Origin: an uncultured Ruminococcus sp.
GTDB lineage: Bacteria; Bacillota; Clostridia; Oscillospirales; Ruminococcaceae
Direction of reading: 5' to 3'
Length of the DNA: 38,467 nucleotides
NCBI GenBank assembly: GCA_900539095.1
Contig: UQAR01000014.1
Span: 1-38,467 of the forward strand
Shown here: positions 6,386 through 16,410 of the stretch, one piece after another
How the letters are laid out: the number at the start of each line of letters is the position of its first letter
Numbering within the stretch: position 1 is the stretch's first letter
Made by a program: the position numbers and the translations under genes
Notes under the pieces: model-generated
Databases searched by the model: none
What the model saw: the letters and a program-made list of their open reading frames with translations, nothing else
What the model was told of the DNA's origin: nothing

Positions 6386-9300
6386 TTGCAGAGTTTTAAT
6401 GGTAAGGTTCGGCAATATTTAAAGGAAAACGAAAGGAAAAGACACAGTCGGCTGTTTGGCATTGTGCTGTCCGTTGTTATGACGGTATCGGTGCTTGCCA
6501 GCCTTGTTATGCCTGCTATAAGTGCGACGGAGGGTGTTTCTGCTGTCGGCGGCGATGTTTCCTATGATGGAAAAAAGTTTTCATATAAGAGTGCAGAGAA
6601 TGTTTCTATCACGAATCATGATCCAACTGGTGATGGTAAGGATCAGACCAAAATAATTAATTTCGATGTTGCATTTGCATTTGAAAAAGGCGAGATGGTG
6701 AATAATTGCATCTACTTTCCTATTGATGGAAATGTTGGCATTCCCGATACTGGTATTCCTGAAACTGGTTGGGGAGATGTTGAGGACCCAAATTACGATC
6801 CGCCAGATGGAGTCAAAGGTATTTCGGGTAAGTATAAGGTTGTCAAAGATGGTGATCAGAGATATCTTTTTATTATATTTGAGGAAGGCTATAAGAAACT
6901 CAATGAAAGTAAAGCCATAACTGGTAAAGCAAAATTTAATGCCAACGTTAAGCGTCAAGATAATGAAACTGGTGAATCGACAAAAGTTACTATCGGCGGC
7001 AAAGATATTGTAATTGATGGATATACTGCTTTGACCTTGTCTACAAGTAAAAAGGGCGAGGATACTGATGAGGGAGTTAAGTGGACTATAACAGTTAATA
7101 ATCCTGCTAAAGATAATTTGAAACATATAGAAGACGAGATGTTCAAAGATGCTTTACCAGGGACCTTAACAGTTGTCCCGGCTGATGCAGGACACTATGA
7201 CTCTAATTCAGGGAACTTTGTGTTTGAGGAAGGCAGAACAGATGAAAAGGTCGAGATAAGTTATGTAACTCCTTATCCAAAAGATGATCCTAATTTTACG
7301 GTCGATGGAAAAATTGAGAATACGTCTAAGACATATTCTGATAAAGATTCAGACGATGCAAACGCATCAATTTATTCAAAACAGAAAACTACCATTTCTG
7401 AAAAGAGCGGTGAAGTTGATTATGACACTAATGAAGTCACATGGACTGTTGTTGTAAATAATCCTCAGGGTGGTGACCTTAATGGATATCATCTTTTTGA
7501 TAAAGGATTTAATGGTGTAAACCCAAACGACTTTACAGTGACAGGTGAGGACGGAAAAAACATCGGTTTTACTGTTAATGGAAATCAGTTGACTTTTGGT
7601 GAAAATACAACTTCGACTAAGATAACAGTAAAATATAAAACAACTATTGGTGGAGATCAGCAGCAACTGGATAATACAGTAAAAATCCAAAAGCCAAACC
7701 AGAGTAATGAATGGGAAGGCGGAGATTCTAAGACCGCAACTGTATACAACAGCTATCAGATAAGCAAGAGCGGCAAAGCCGATGGTGCGACAGGAATATT
7801 CACTTGGACTATCAATGTGAAGAGCAATAAAGATTCATTAATAGGTCAAACTGTCAGTGATACGATGCTGACTAAGGGTCAGGAAGTAGAGATTCATGAT
7901 GCCAACGGTAACATTCTTGCGACCACAACTGTTACGGAAGATGGCAAGCTTGTATTGCCTGAAGAAATCAGAGATTCAAAGGATATAAAGATATTATACA
8001 AAACAAATGCTAGTGATATGAATCTTCCTGCCGCTGACAGTAGTGGCAACATCAAGGTCACAAATGAGGCTAGTATCGGACAGTTTAAAACAAGTGCGAC
8101 CGCAGACTATAAGCCTACAGATGAGAAATATAAAACTGTTAAGCAAATTTCTCAGGACGGAAATACCGTTACATATGAGTGGGAGCTTGAACTTAAACAA
8201 GTTACGGGTGCGTTTAAAGGTCAGAAGATCAGCGATATTATGACGGCTGAATCCTCTGATAACAAGACGATACAAAGTGTTCTTGTTCCTGATTCGATTA
8301 GTATTGAATATGGTATAGATGATAGTTATAAGCAGTTTGATGCTCCTGACAAATGTTATTCTGTAACGCCAAGTGCTGACGGCAAATCGTTCACTATCCA
8401 GTTTAAGGACGATGAACTTTTTGACAGCATCAAAAATATCCGCATTAAATATAAATCGACCGTAAATGTTTCAGATGTTAACGTTGGTGCGACTATAAAT
8501 GTTAAGAATAAGGCAACATTCAAGGGTAAGGAATTTGAACCAAATGCTGATACTACAAAATATGTAGTTGATGATAAGGATAAGTCGCCTTTTGAAAAGT
8601 ATGATGCAAATAGTAACTCCAAGGGTGATACGGTTTACGATTTGACGGAACTCCCTGTTGTAACTATTGACGGAGTTGACTATTATAGGTTCGACTGGCG
8701 TTTGGATATCAACAAAGAAAAGATATACAAGATGGGTGATACTGTCGAGATCGTTGATACTCTCCCTAAGGGAATGATATTGTATGATAATCAGGATTAT
8801 CTGAAGTATACATCAGGCGACAGCACTAAGAAAAACGATCTTACAACAAGCGGACAGTTTGTTTATAGCTATGATAAAGCCAATAATCAGATAACATTTA
8901 GAACTGCTTGGAATCCGCAGGATTCATGGACAGCATATTATAGTACCATTATAAAGTTGGATACCGTAAAACAGGGTGCTGTAAAGGGAAGTGTTTCGTA
9001 TAAGAACACAGTTCAGGATAAGGCTAAAAAATATCCTGAGAAATCTCAGACGCAGACTGTTAAAGAAAAGAATATCACTAAGTCTTCAAATCCTAAGTCC
9101 ACAGGCTGTGATATAACTTATACTATTGATGTGAACCCGAAAAAGCTTGGCTGCTCAACGAGCGGAATGATAACACTGAACGATGTTATCAAGTGCGGCG
9201 GAACTGCTGTGATCAGAACCGAGGACGCACAGGGTAAAGAGCAGACTAAGACAGTATCCATTGACGGAAACTCTTCTGTGCATCTTGATCTTAAATCTAT

Positions 9301-12133
9301 TAAGGTCTATGATGTTGATACTGGCAAGGCTCTTTCGACAAGTGAGTATAGCTATGTTATCCATGAACCTAAGACGATACAGAAGTTTATAAGCTGTAAC
9401 ACAGCTGTAAAGAATAATAAAATAGGACAGTGTGAAGTTTACTTTACACCTGAGGAGTATGTTGTCGGAGCTAAGGGCGATATAAATATTTCTGTGCCAG
9501 CTGGTTATGAAGGCGGAAATATCAAGAATTATAATATATCATATGGCTATATGAATAATGGCTATTTTACCGAACTTGGAAAACTTGTAGATAATAGCAA
9601 CTGGGTTAATTATGGACCAAGTGTTTCTGTTCCGGTCAAGATCGAGTCTATAGACGCAGACAAAGAACTTGTGTTCAAGGTTTCCTATGTTTATAGGGAT
9701 AAGAACGATAAGAGCGAGATTGCTGTTACTGACGACGATATCGTTAAGGCAGTGACCATTACAGACCTTGAGGCTCAGACACTTGACAGCGTTAAGAAAC
9801 TTGAGATAACAGTTCCTGACAGACGTCATTTGAAGATCGTTTATGTTTATAACGGCAGACCGGCTAATTCCGAAGACGCAAACAACAAGGGTTATAAAGT
9901 CAACGTTTTCAACAATATATCTTTTGATACTTCAGGTTCAGTTGTAAATGACAGTGCTGATGATTATAGTGATTTTGAGCTTATAAATCAGTCACAGGCG
10001 TCATCGACAACTAAAGAACCTTTCAAGGTGGTCAAGGTCGACAGCGGCGACTACAGCCTTATGCTCAATGCATCATTTAAATTATACAGATATTCAAAGC
10101 TTGCAGATGGTACTTATGCGTGGCTGCCTGCTATAGCTTATAATGATAATGCTGACATGGACAGAAAGTTTGTTAGTTGGGGCGGAAAAGATGAAGAGGC
10201 ACTGGAATTCAGTGTGACTGACAAAGAACCTTATAACCTTGAGCTTGAGCCTGCAGTCGGCACAGGTGATACAGAAGGACATTTGTATAAGCTGATCGAA
10301 ACGAAGAGCCAGGAGGGCTATCAGCTAGACCCTACGCCTATCTACTTTGCATTTAAGGTACAGCCGGAAAAGCTGCCTGAGGGTGTTAAAAATTATCAGT
10401 TTATACAAAATGGTGATCTGTTCAGAGTAACTAATATTCTTCAGAAGTTTAAGATAACCGCAAGCAAGGTATGGAGCGACGGTAACGAAAACCATAGTGC
10501 TGATGAGGTAGTCTTTAAGCTTGGCAGTTCCACAACTAAGGTTCTTGGTGGTATACCAGAGGACATAATTTGGGACGACACGAAAGAAATTACACTTAGT
10601 GAGAAAAACCACTGGCAATATGAGTGGACTGATCTTCCAGGCTGTGTCGAAGAAAACGGAACATATAAACAGTGTTACTATTACATAAGAGAGAAGAACG
10701 TCAAAACAGGCTATGAAACTATCTACAGTGCAAATGCAATAAGCAGAAACACTGAGGTCACGGTAAACAATGTAAAGGGTCTTACTATCACGAAGGAATG
10801 GCGTGATGAACTTGGTAATGAGCTTGCTGATAGTGAACTACCTGACAGCATAAACGTCATTGTTTACGAATCAGACACTGCACCAAATTCACCTACAAGA
10901 GTAAATAACGAGCATGGTATCCCTGTGGATTGTAAGCAGTACGGAAACCCTATTACACTGAAAAAGGCTGAGAATTGGAAGTATACTTTGGACGGTCTTA
11001 ACAAGGATAAGTACTATTACGTCCTTGAAGAGAGTGTGCCTGACGGATTCGGCGTTACTTACACTTATTCCAATAACGCTAGCGGAACAGGCTTTGACAC
11101 GATAATCAATACTAAAACTCCGAAGGACGTAAAAGAGATGAGTGTCAGACTGCAAAAGGCATGGTCTGACAGTGACACGAAAGACCACGCCAATGATAAG
11201 GTAACTTTCAATATCTACAGGTCAACAAATAAAAACGATGTTCCAAAGAACTATAATAAGTTTACGGGAACTATGGATATCAGTCAGAATGTTAAGTTTA
11301 AGGTTTTGAACGCAGACGGTTCTGCATTTGCTCAGTCGGGCGATTCTATTACAGAATATACCATGTATGATTCAGGAACGTTCAAATTCAATTTCACAAG
11401 TTTCTGGATAAACAGTAATGAAAGCGAAAGTACCATTAAGCTGATAGACAGTTCAGGCAGCATACTTGCTGAACTTAAAAAGACTGGCAGTCAGTGGGAC
11501 GGTACTGTTAATGCCAATGTTCCTACATGGACAATAACAGGCAATCCGGACTTGTTAAAGATAGGTGACTATAGTTCTAGTTCAAACGGTCAGGGCTTTA
11601 CCTTAAAGCTTGATAAGATAACGTCAGACGTAACAGTTGAACTTAGGCTTAAAGCTAATTCATCAAGCACTTGTGAGATCACCGCTAGTGTTGGCACAGC
11701 AGAGAAAACTAACGTATCGACAGTGCCGACTACAAATCCTGACAAGATCAATGATGCTTTATTCGTCAAGACTGTGACTATAGATGCAACTAATAACTGG
11801 TCTGAGGCTATCAAACTTGAGAAGAATAATATCAAGGGTGAAACGTATTATTACTGGATAGAGGAAGTTGGGGTAAACGGTCAGCCTGTTAGCACTTCGG
11901 CTTACAAAGCTTACTACAGATATAATGGTTCTGACACTTATAACTGTATTGATACGAATGGAAATGATCAGTATGTTCAGGTCTATAACAATTATGAGGA
12001 AACAGTAGGCGAGCTGCCTGAAACAGGCGGCAGGGGAGTTCTCCCGTTCGCAGTCGCAGGCGGTGTGATAACCGCAGCGGCAACAGCACTTTTAGTTACA
12101 AAGCGTCGCAAAAAGCACGCTGAAAATATGTAA
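6386..12133 (+). CDS. Giant LPETG-anchored pilus tip adhesin with tandem isopeptide-type domains
   Basis: This is a 1915-residue surface protein. It starts with TTG behind GGAGGGAGGA. Residues ~17-50 form a basic then hydrophobic signal peptide (RKRHSRLFGIVLSVVM...). Next come about six related beta-sandwich modules, each marked by a W/Y-x-x-x-x-x-N-N/K strand: near residues 231 (KWTITVNNP), 352 (TWTVVVNNP), 471 (TWTINVKSN), 595 (YEWELELKQ), 768 (FDWRLDINK) and 909 (TYTIDVNPK). These look like the collagen-binding or fimbrial D2 isopeptide domains of Gram-positive adhesins. A SpaA-like domain starts near 1213, and Cna-B-like domains near 1355, 1463 and 1583 (KVWSDG, KEWRDE, KAWSDS). The C-terminus has LPETG (1877-1881), a membrane span and KRRKKH. 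Size and place before the major pilin suggest the tip subunit. The ligand is unknown. Confidence 0.9.
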   Translation: MQSFNGKVRQYLKENERKRHSRLFGIVLSVVMTVSVLASLVMPAISATEGVSAVGGDVSYDGKKFSYKSAENVSITNHDPTGDGKDQTKIINFDVAFAFEKGEMVNNCIYFPIDGNVGIPDTGIPETGWGDVEDPNYDPPDGVKGISGKYKVVKDGDQRYLFIIFEEGYKKLNESKAITGKAKFNANVKRQDNETGESTKVTIGGKDIVIDGYTALTLSTSKKGEDTDEGVKWTITVNNPAKDNLKHIEDEMFKDALPGTLTVVPADAGHYDSNSGNFVFEEGRTDEKVEISYVTPYPKDDPNFTVDGKIENTSKTYSDKDSDDANASIYSKQKTTISEKSGEVDYDTNEVTWTVVVNNPQGGDLNGYHLFDKGFNGVNPNDFTVTGEDGKNIGFTVNGNQLTFGENTTSTKITVKYKTTIGGDQQQLDNTVKIQKPNQSNEWEGGDSKTATVYNSYQISKSGKADGATGIFTWTINVKSNKDSLIGQTVSDTMLTKGQEVEIHDANGNILATTTVTEDGKLVLPEEIRDSKDIKILYKTNASDMNLPAADSSGNIKVTNEASIGQFKTSATADYKPTDEKYKTVKQISQDGNTVTYEWELELKQVTGAFKGQKISDIMTAESSDNKTIQSVLVPDSISIEYGIDDSYKQFDAPDKCYSVTPSADGKSFTIQFKDDELFDSIKNIRIKYKSTVNVSDVNVGATINVKNKATFKGKEFEPNADTTKYVVDDKDKSPFEKYDANSNSKGDTVYDLTELPVVTIDGVDYYRFDWRLDINKEKIYKMGDTVEIVDTLPKGMILYDNQDYLKYTSGDSTKKNDLTTSGQFVYSYDKANNQITFRTAWNPQDSWTAYYSTIIKLDTVKQGAVKGSVSYKNTVQDKAKKYPEKSQTQTVKEKNITKSSNPKSTGCDITYTIDVNPKKLGCSTSGMITLNDVIKCGGTAVIRTEDAQGKEQTKTVSIDGNSSVHLDLKSIKVYDVDTGKALSTSEYSYVIHEPKTIQKFISCNTAVKNNKIGQCEVYFTPEEYVVGAKGDINISVPAGYEGGNIKNYNISYGYMNNGYFTELGKLVDNSNWVNYGPSVSVPVKIESIDADKELVFKVSYVYRDKNDKSEIAVTDDDIVKAVTITDLEAQTLDSVKKLEITVPDRRHLKIVYVYNGRPANSEDANNKGYKVNVFNNISFDTSGSVVNDSADDYSDFELINQSQASSTTKEPFKVVKVDSGDYSLMLNASFKLYRYSKLADGTYAWLPAIAYNDNADMDRKFVSWGGKDEEALEFSVTDKEPYNLELEPAVGTGDTEGHLYKLIETKSQEGYQLDPTPIYFAFKVQPEKLPEGVKNYQFIQNGDLFRVTNILQKFKITASKVWSDGNENHSADEVVFKLGSSTTKVLGGIPEDIIWDDTKEITLSEKNHWQYEWTDLPGCVEENGTYKQCYYYIREKNVKTGYETIYSANAISRNTEVTVNNVKGLTITKEWRDELGNELADSELPDSINVIVYESDTAPNSPTRVNNEHGIPVDCKQYGNPITLKKAENWKYTLDGLNKDKYYYVLEESVPDGFGVTYTYSNNASGTGFDTIINTKTPKDVKEMSVRLQKAWSDSDTKDHANDKVTFNIYRSTNKNDVPKNYNKFTGTMDISQNVKFKVLNADGSAFAQSGDSITEYTMYDSGTFKFNFTSFWINSNESESTIKLIDSSGSILAELKKTGSQWDGTVNANVPTWTITGNPDLLKIGDYSSSSNGQGFTLKLDKITSDVTVELRLKANSSSTCEITASVGTAEKTNVSTVPTTNPDKINDALFVKTVTIDATNNWSEAIKLEKNNIKGETYYYWIEEVGVNGQPVSTSAYKAYYRYNGSDTYNCIDTNGNDQYVQVYNNYEETVGELPETGGRGVLPFAVAGGVITAAATALLVTKRRKKHAENM

Positions 12134-12160
12134 AATTCTTATACGAAAGGAAAAACAGAT

Positions 12161-13744
12161 ATGAAAATGAAGAAATTCGCAGCCCTTGCCGCTGCAACTA
12201 TTATGACAGTGTCGGCAGTTGCCGCAACATCAGCTTTTAGCGTGTTTGCTACAACGGAAAATGCCAACAAAATCGTGATTACGGACAATGTTGATGGTAA
12301 GACCTATGTTGCTTATCCAATATTTAACCAAACATCAGCAACGAATACTATTGAGTGGGCTGATGGCTTTACTGGTGATAGCTTTATCGATGCACTGAAA
12401 AATGATACAACGTTCGGTAATAAATTTGACACTGTTTCAACAGCAGCTGATGTTGCAAGTGTTATTTCAAAAAAGGATAACTGGACAGAGGAAGAAACAG
12501 CTGCATTTGCTAAAGTTGCAGCAAAATTTGTAAGTAACGGTACAACATCCACATATGCTAATGGACAGTATACATTAAATGTTACAAATGCAGGTTATTA
12601 TCTTATTATTGATACGACAACTAACACAGGTAAAGATAATGCTAATTCAGCTTATATCCTTAATGTTTCAGGAAAAACAACAGTTACACCAAAGGTCGGC
12701 AAGCCAACACTTACCAAAGAGATCAAGCATAATGAAGAAAATACTTGGGGCGTAGTAGGTGACAACCAGATCGGTGATGATGTCGAGTTCAGGATCACAA
12801 CAACTATTCCTTCCGAGGTACAGTATTATGATAAGTATACATATACTATCCATGACCAGCTTAGTGAAGGTTTTGACCTCCCTGATAACGCAGAGTGTTT
12901 CTTCTATGACAAGAACGGAGCAAAGTTGACCAGTGTAACTTTTACTCCTGTAATTAGTAAAAATCCGACTGATAATTCATTTGCAATTCAGTTCAATATT
13001 AAAGATTTGTTGGCTCAAAATCCAGACATTGCTAAAATCGAAACTTATTATTCAGCAAAACTGAATGGCAATGCAAAAGTTGCTGATAAGGCAACTAACA
13101 GCACGGACAACAACCCTAACACAGCTTATTTGACATATTCAAATAATCCACAGGACGAGAGCGGTAAAGAGGACGGTAAGACACCTGAATCAAAGGTTTA
13201 TGACTGGACTTTCACACTCGTAGGTAATAAGATAGACGGTCAGACTGGAGATAGACTTGCTGGTGCTCAGTTCCAGCTTAAAGATGAAACTGGCAATGTT
13301 CTCAAGCTTGTGGCTACAGGTACAAAGAATGAATATAGGATCGCAACAGGTAGTGATACAGCTACTATAGATACTATTACAACTGACGACCAGGGCGTTT
13401 TCTACATCAAGGGTATTGACGATTCAGTTAAGTATACACTTGTTGAGGCAAAGGCACCAGATGAGTATAATAAGGCAAGCGACACTAAGTTCTGGCTCAA
13501 TACCAAAGATGGAGACGATATTGGTTACTCTATAGACGGTGGAACCCTCAATAGACTTCAGATCGCTAAGGGCGATTACTCTGATAAAGATGCTAATGTT
13601 GGTCTGACTATTGAGAACAACAAGGGCGGAAAACTGCCTTCAACCGGTGGTATCGGTACTCAGATATTCTACGGCGTAGGTGGAGCTATCGTAGTTGGTG
13701 CTGGCGTACTTCTTATCACAAAGAAGAGAGCTAAGAAAGATTAA
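12161..13744 (+). CDS. Major pilin (backbone subunit), LPSTG-anchored
   Basis: The 527-residue precursor has a Sec signal peptide (basic MKMKKF, hydrophobic to about 30, ending FSVFA). It has the parts of a sortase-polymerised pilin: a lysine-containing segment TTVTPKVGKPTLTKEIK around 170-185 that may serve as the pilin motif, a Cna-B/SpaA-like C-terminal domain with an E-box (YTLVEAKAPDEY, E429) for internal isopeptide bonding, and LPSTGG at 492-497 followed by a hydrophobic span and KKRAKK. AAAGGA lies upstream of ATG 12161. Placed between adhesin and class C sortase, it is best read as the shaft subunit. The linking lysine is inferred; K174 and K177 are both candidates. Confidence 0.9.
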   Translation: MKMKKFAALAAATIMTVSAVAATSAFSVFATTENANKIVITDNVDGKTYVAYPIFNQTSATNTIEWADGFTGDSFIDALKNDTTFGNKFDTVSTAADVASVISKKDNWTEEETAAFAKVAAKFVSNGTTSTYANGQYTLNVTNAGYYLIIDTTTNTGKDNANSAYILNVSGKTTVTPKVGKPTLTKEIKHNEENTWGVVGDNQIGDDVEFRITTTIPSEVQYYDKYTYTIHDQLSEGFDLPDNAECFFYDKNGAKLTSVTFTPVISKNPTDNSFAIQFNIKDLLAQNPDIAKIETYYSAKLNGNAKVADKATNSTDNNPNTAYLTYSNNPQDESGKEDGKTPESKVYDWTFTLVGNKIDGQTGDRLAGAQFQLKDETGNVLKLVATGTKNEYRIATGSDTATIDTITTDDQGVFYIKGIDDSVKYTLVEAKAPDEYNKASDTKFWLNTKDGDDIGYSIDGGTLNRLQIAKGDYSDKDANVGLTIENNKGGKLPSTGGIGTQIFYGVGGAIVVGAGVLLITKKRAKKD

Positions 13745-13807
13745 TTTCTGAAATTTATTTTACCTTTGTCCTGCCGATCTCGGTCGGCAGGCATCAGGGA
13801 GGACTCC

Positions 13808-14731
13808 ATGAGGAAGAAAAGCGGTAAATTATCTACATTATTTTTGGTCTTATTATTGCTTGTGGGGCTCTCCGTGATGTTTTATCCTATCATCAGCGAC
13901 TGGTGGAACTCAAAGACCCAAAGCCGTGCGGTGGCGACATATCAAAAAGCTGCCAATGATCTTTCTGACAAGCAGAATGAGGAGATACTCAGGCGTGCAA
14001 GAGAATACAATGAAGAGATAGCAAAGCTTGATCGTCCGTTTGTTGACTACGATAAGGTCAAGGGCTATGATGATATCCTCGATATTACTGGAACGGGTAT
14101 TATGGGATATGTTTCCATACCCACTATAAGGGTGGAGCTGCCTATATATCACGGAACTAGCGAGGGCGTTCTCAATGTTGCAGTGGGACATTTGCAGGGT
14201 TCGAGCCTGCCTGTGGGCGGTGCTGATACTCATGCGGTCATTTCGGCACACAGAGGTCTGCCGTCAGCCAAGCTTTTCAGCGACCTTGATAAGCTTGCAG
14301 AGGGTGACGAGTTCACTATAACAGTGTTAAAAGATGTTTATACATATGAGGTGGAGAGCATTTATATCGTTCTCCCTGACGAAATGGATAAGCTTAATAT
14401 AATCCCGGGCGGCGACTATGTTACGCTGACCACCTGCACACCTTACGGTGTAAATTCACACAGACTGCTTGTTCGTGCTAAAAGGATAGATACAGCAAGT
14501 GCAGCAGCGGCGTCAAAGATAACGGCAGACGCTGTTCAGCTTGATTCCCTTGTGGTAGTGCCGTTTGTGGCGATACCGTTGTTTGTGGTACTGCTTGTGT
14601 GGTGGTTCGTTGATTCAAGGCGTAGAAAAGTTTCACATGATGAGCTTATAGCTATGCTTGATGAGCAGCCTGAGGATAAAGATAATGACGAAAATCTACC
14701 TGATAAGGAGAGTAACCAACATGAAACTTAA
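13808..14731 (+). CDS. Class C (pilin-polymerising) sortase
   Basis: Class C sortases join pilin subunits by transpeptidation from the LPxTG Thr to a pilin Lys. The 307-residue protein has an N-terminal membrane span (10-30), the catalytic domain, and a second C-terminal span (about 244-268) followed by RRRK, the two-anchor layout typical of class C. Catalytic residues are H148 (SAHRGL), C210 (LTTCTPYG) and R219 (NSHRLLVRAKR). The lid region reads LDRPFVDYDKV; the usual DP(F/W/Y) lid motif is altered to DRPF. ATG 13808 follows GGGAGGA; the open frame runs 14 codons further up without a ribosome site. Its 3' end overlaps the next gene by 11 bases. Confidence 0.93.
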   Translation: MRKKSGKLSTLFLVLLLLVGLSVMFYPIISDWWNSKTQSRAVATYQKAANDLSDKQNEEILRRAREYNEEIAKLDRPFVDYDKVKGYDDILDITGTGIMGYVSIPTIRVELPIYHGTSEGVLNVAVGHLQGSSLPVGGADTHAVISAHRGLPSAKLFSDLDKLAEGDEFTITVLKDVYTYEVESIYIVLPDEMDKLNIIPGGDYVTLTTCTPYGVNSHRLLVRAKRIDTASAAAASKITADAVQLDSLVVVPFVAIPLFVVLLVWWFVDSRRRKVSHDELIAMLDEQPEDKDNDENLPDKESNQHET

Positions 14732-15746
14732 ATTTTCACAGCTGGCAAAGGTTGTTTTGTGTACGGCGGCAATGGCTATTTCGGCTATCGGCTGCATGGC
14801 GGTGAGTGCGTCTGCGGCGGATAAGATCGATGTAAATATCGTTTGCAAAAATGACAAAACCGCAGTGGCTGACGCTGAGTGGAGCATTTATAAAGTAGGA
14901 GAGCGAAAAGAGGCTGACTTTGTTCTCACGGGAGATTTCAGCAAATATCCTGTTGACCTGTCAGACTACACTGACGCCTCAAAAATGCAGGCAGCAGCCG
15001 ATACCCTTGACAATTACGCCAAAACAGACGGACTTACACCCGTTTCAACAGCGAAAACTGACGCAAACGGCGAGGCTTTGCTAACAGCGGATTCTGCTGG
15101 TCTGTATCTTGTTTCAGGCAAGCGTTTTGATACTGAGACCAAGAGATTTATCCCGTCACCGTCACTTGTTGAGTTCAACAGCGATGTTGTAAAGGACGGA
15201 AAAATAACTATCTACACTAAGTTCACCTTTGAAGAAACACCAAACGGCGACAGCGAATACGGCGTAAGAAAAACGTGGGTAGTTCCTGAGGGAAAGAACG
15301 AGCTTATCCCTGACAGCATCAAGGTCGAGATATATTCAGACGGCAAGCTTTCTGATACCGTGACCCTTAATGCAGCTAACAACTGGGAGTATTTCTGGAA
15401 GGGCAGTTCAGATGCAAAATGGACTGTAAAGGAGATAGACGTTCCTGCGAACTACACAGTTGTCACAAAGACAAATGAAAAGCTTTTCCTTATTGAAAAT
15501 ACATACAAGCCTGACGAGTCTAGCACTCCTGACGGCAGCGAGAGCACACCTGACAGCAGCGTAAGTACGCCGGATAGCAGTGTGAGCACTCCGGACAGCA
15601 GTTCATCGGGAACTCCTACATCTTCCAGCTCAACACCTGACAAGATACCGCAGACAGGTTCGCTCAACTGGCCTATTCCAGTGCTTATCGGCGGCGGACT
15701 TATCCTTATCGCAGCAGGCTGGAGAGTAAGCAGAAAAGAAAAATAA
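14721..15746 (+). CDS. Minor/basal pilin with IPQTG anchor and Ser-Thr-Pro-Asp linker
   Basis: The 341-residue precursor has a signal peptide (MKLKFSQLAKVVLC... to SASA near 32), an N-terminal SpaA-like domain, a Cna-B-like domain from about 175 (YGVRKTWVVPEGKN), then a low-complexity linker of STPDSS units (about 267-306). After that come IPQTG (309-313), a hydrophobic span and RVSRKEK. The linker is probably the wall-spanning stalk. A sorting signal that differs from the LPSTG of the shaft is typical of the subunit that a separate sortase fixes to the wall, so this is likely the base. AAGGAG precedes ATG 14721, which lies within the end of the sortase gene. Confidence 0.85.
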   Translation: MKLKFSQLAKVVLCTAAMAISAIGCMAVSASAADKIDVNIVCKNDKTAVADAEWSIYKVGERKEADFVLTGDFSKYPVDLSDYTDASKMQAAADTLDNYAKTDGLTPVSTAKTDANGEALLTADSAGLYLVSGKRFDTETKRFIPSPSLVEFNSDVVKDGKITIYTKFTFEETPNGDSEYGVRKTWVVPEGKNELIPDSIKVEIYSDGKLSDTVTLNAANNWEYFWKGSSDAKWTVKEIDVPANYTVVTKTNEKLFLIENTYKPDESSTPDGSESTPDSSVSTPDSSVSTPDSSSSGTPTSSSSTPDKIPQTGSLNWPIPVLIGGGLILIAAGWRVSRKEK

Positions 15747-15766
15747 TCAACATCAGGAGCAAAATT

Positions 15767-16408
15767 GTGACTAATAAAAAATTAGGACGAGTGTTGATGA
15801 TAATAGGGGCAATGCTGATAGCAGCGGCATTGTCCCTTAATTATTACAACTATTTCCACGAAAAGCAGAGTACAGAGAGAATGAAAACTGTTCTGAGCGA
15901 CCTTAAACAGGCGATACCTGACAGCGAGGAAAGCACAGACAGCAGTTCACCTTTTGACATTTTCGATGACAGCATGACTGGTTCAGAAACTGCCGAGCCT
16001 GAACAAAGCGAGGATATCACCCTTGACGGCAACGCTTATATCGGCATCATCACATTCCCGACTTTGGGACAGGAGTTCCCCGTGACCCGTGGCTGGAGCT
16101 ATGCCGCAATGAATACAGCTGCCTGCCAGTACAGCGGCAGACGTGTAGACAATGACCTTATAATCTGTGCACACAATTACACAGGTTTTTTTGACAAACT
16201 TGACAAGTTAAGTTCAGGGGACGAAGTCATTTTTACTGACGTGTATGGCAGAAGTTACAGCTATACTGTGACTAACAGCGAACTGCTAAGCGGCTGGGAT
16301 TCACCGTCGCTTGTGAACGGAGGCGGCAGCGACTGGGACATGACCCTTTTTACCTGCACATGGAGCGGCTACAGCCGTGTGACCGTCAGACTTGTATATT
16401 CAGAATAG
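15767..16408 (+). CDS. Second sortase, possible pilus-anchoring enzyme
   Basis: The 213-residue protein starts with GTG after CAGGAG. It has one N-terminal membrane span (about 8-25), an acidic Ser-rich spacer (about 50-85) and a compact sortase domain with H136 (ICAHNYTG), C197 (LFTCTWSG) and R204 (GYSRVTVRLV). With no C-terminal membrane span it is not class C; it is nearer class B/D/E, and the exact class is uncertain. As the last gene of the operon, after the IPQTG pilin, it may attach the finished pilus to peptidoglycan or act as the polymerase for minor subunits. A strong terminator follows within a few bases. Confidence 0.88.
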   Translation: MTNKKLGRVLMIIGAMLIAAALSLNYYNYFHEKQSTERMKTVLSDLKQAIPDSEESTDSSSPFDIFDDSMTGSETAEPEQSEDITLDGNAYIGIITFPTLGQEFPVTRGWSYAAMNTAACQYSGRRVDNDLIICAHNYTGFFDKLDKLSSGDEVIFTDVYGRSYSYTVTNSELLSGWDSPSLVNGGGSDWDMTLFTCTWSGYSRVTVRLVYSE

Positions 16409-16410
16409 CA

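Noticed and set aside
15530..15645. CRISPR-like array
   Set aside because: The repeats are in frame and encode the STPDSS linker; there are no unique spacers.
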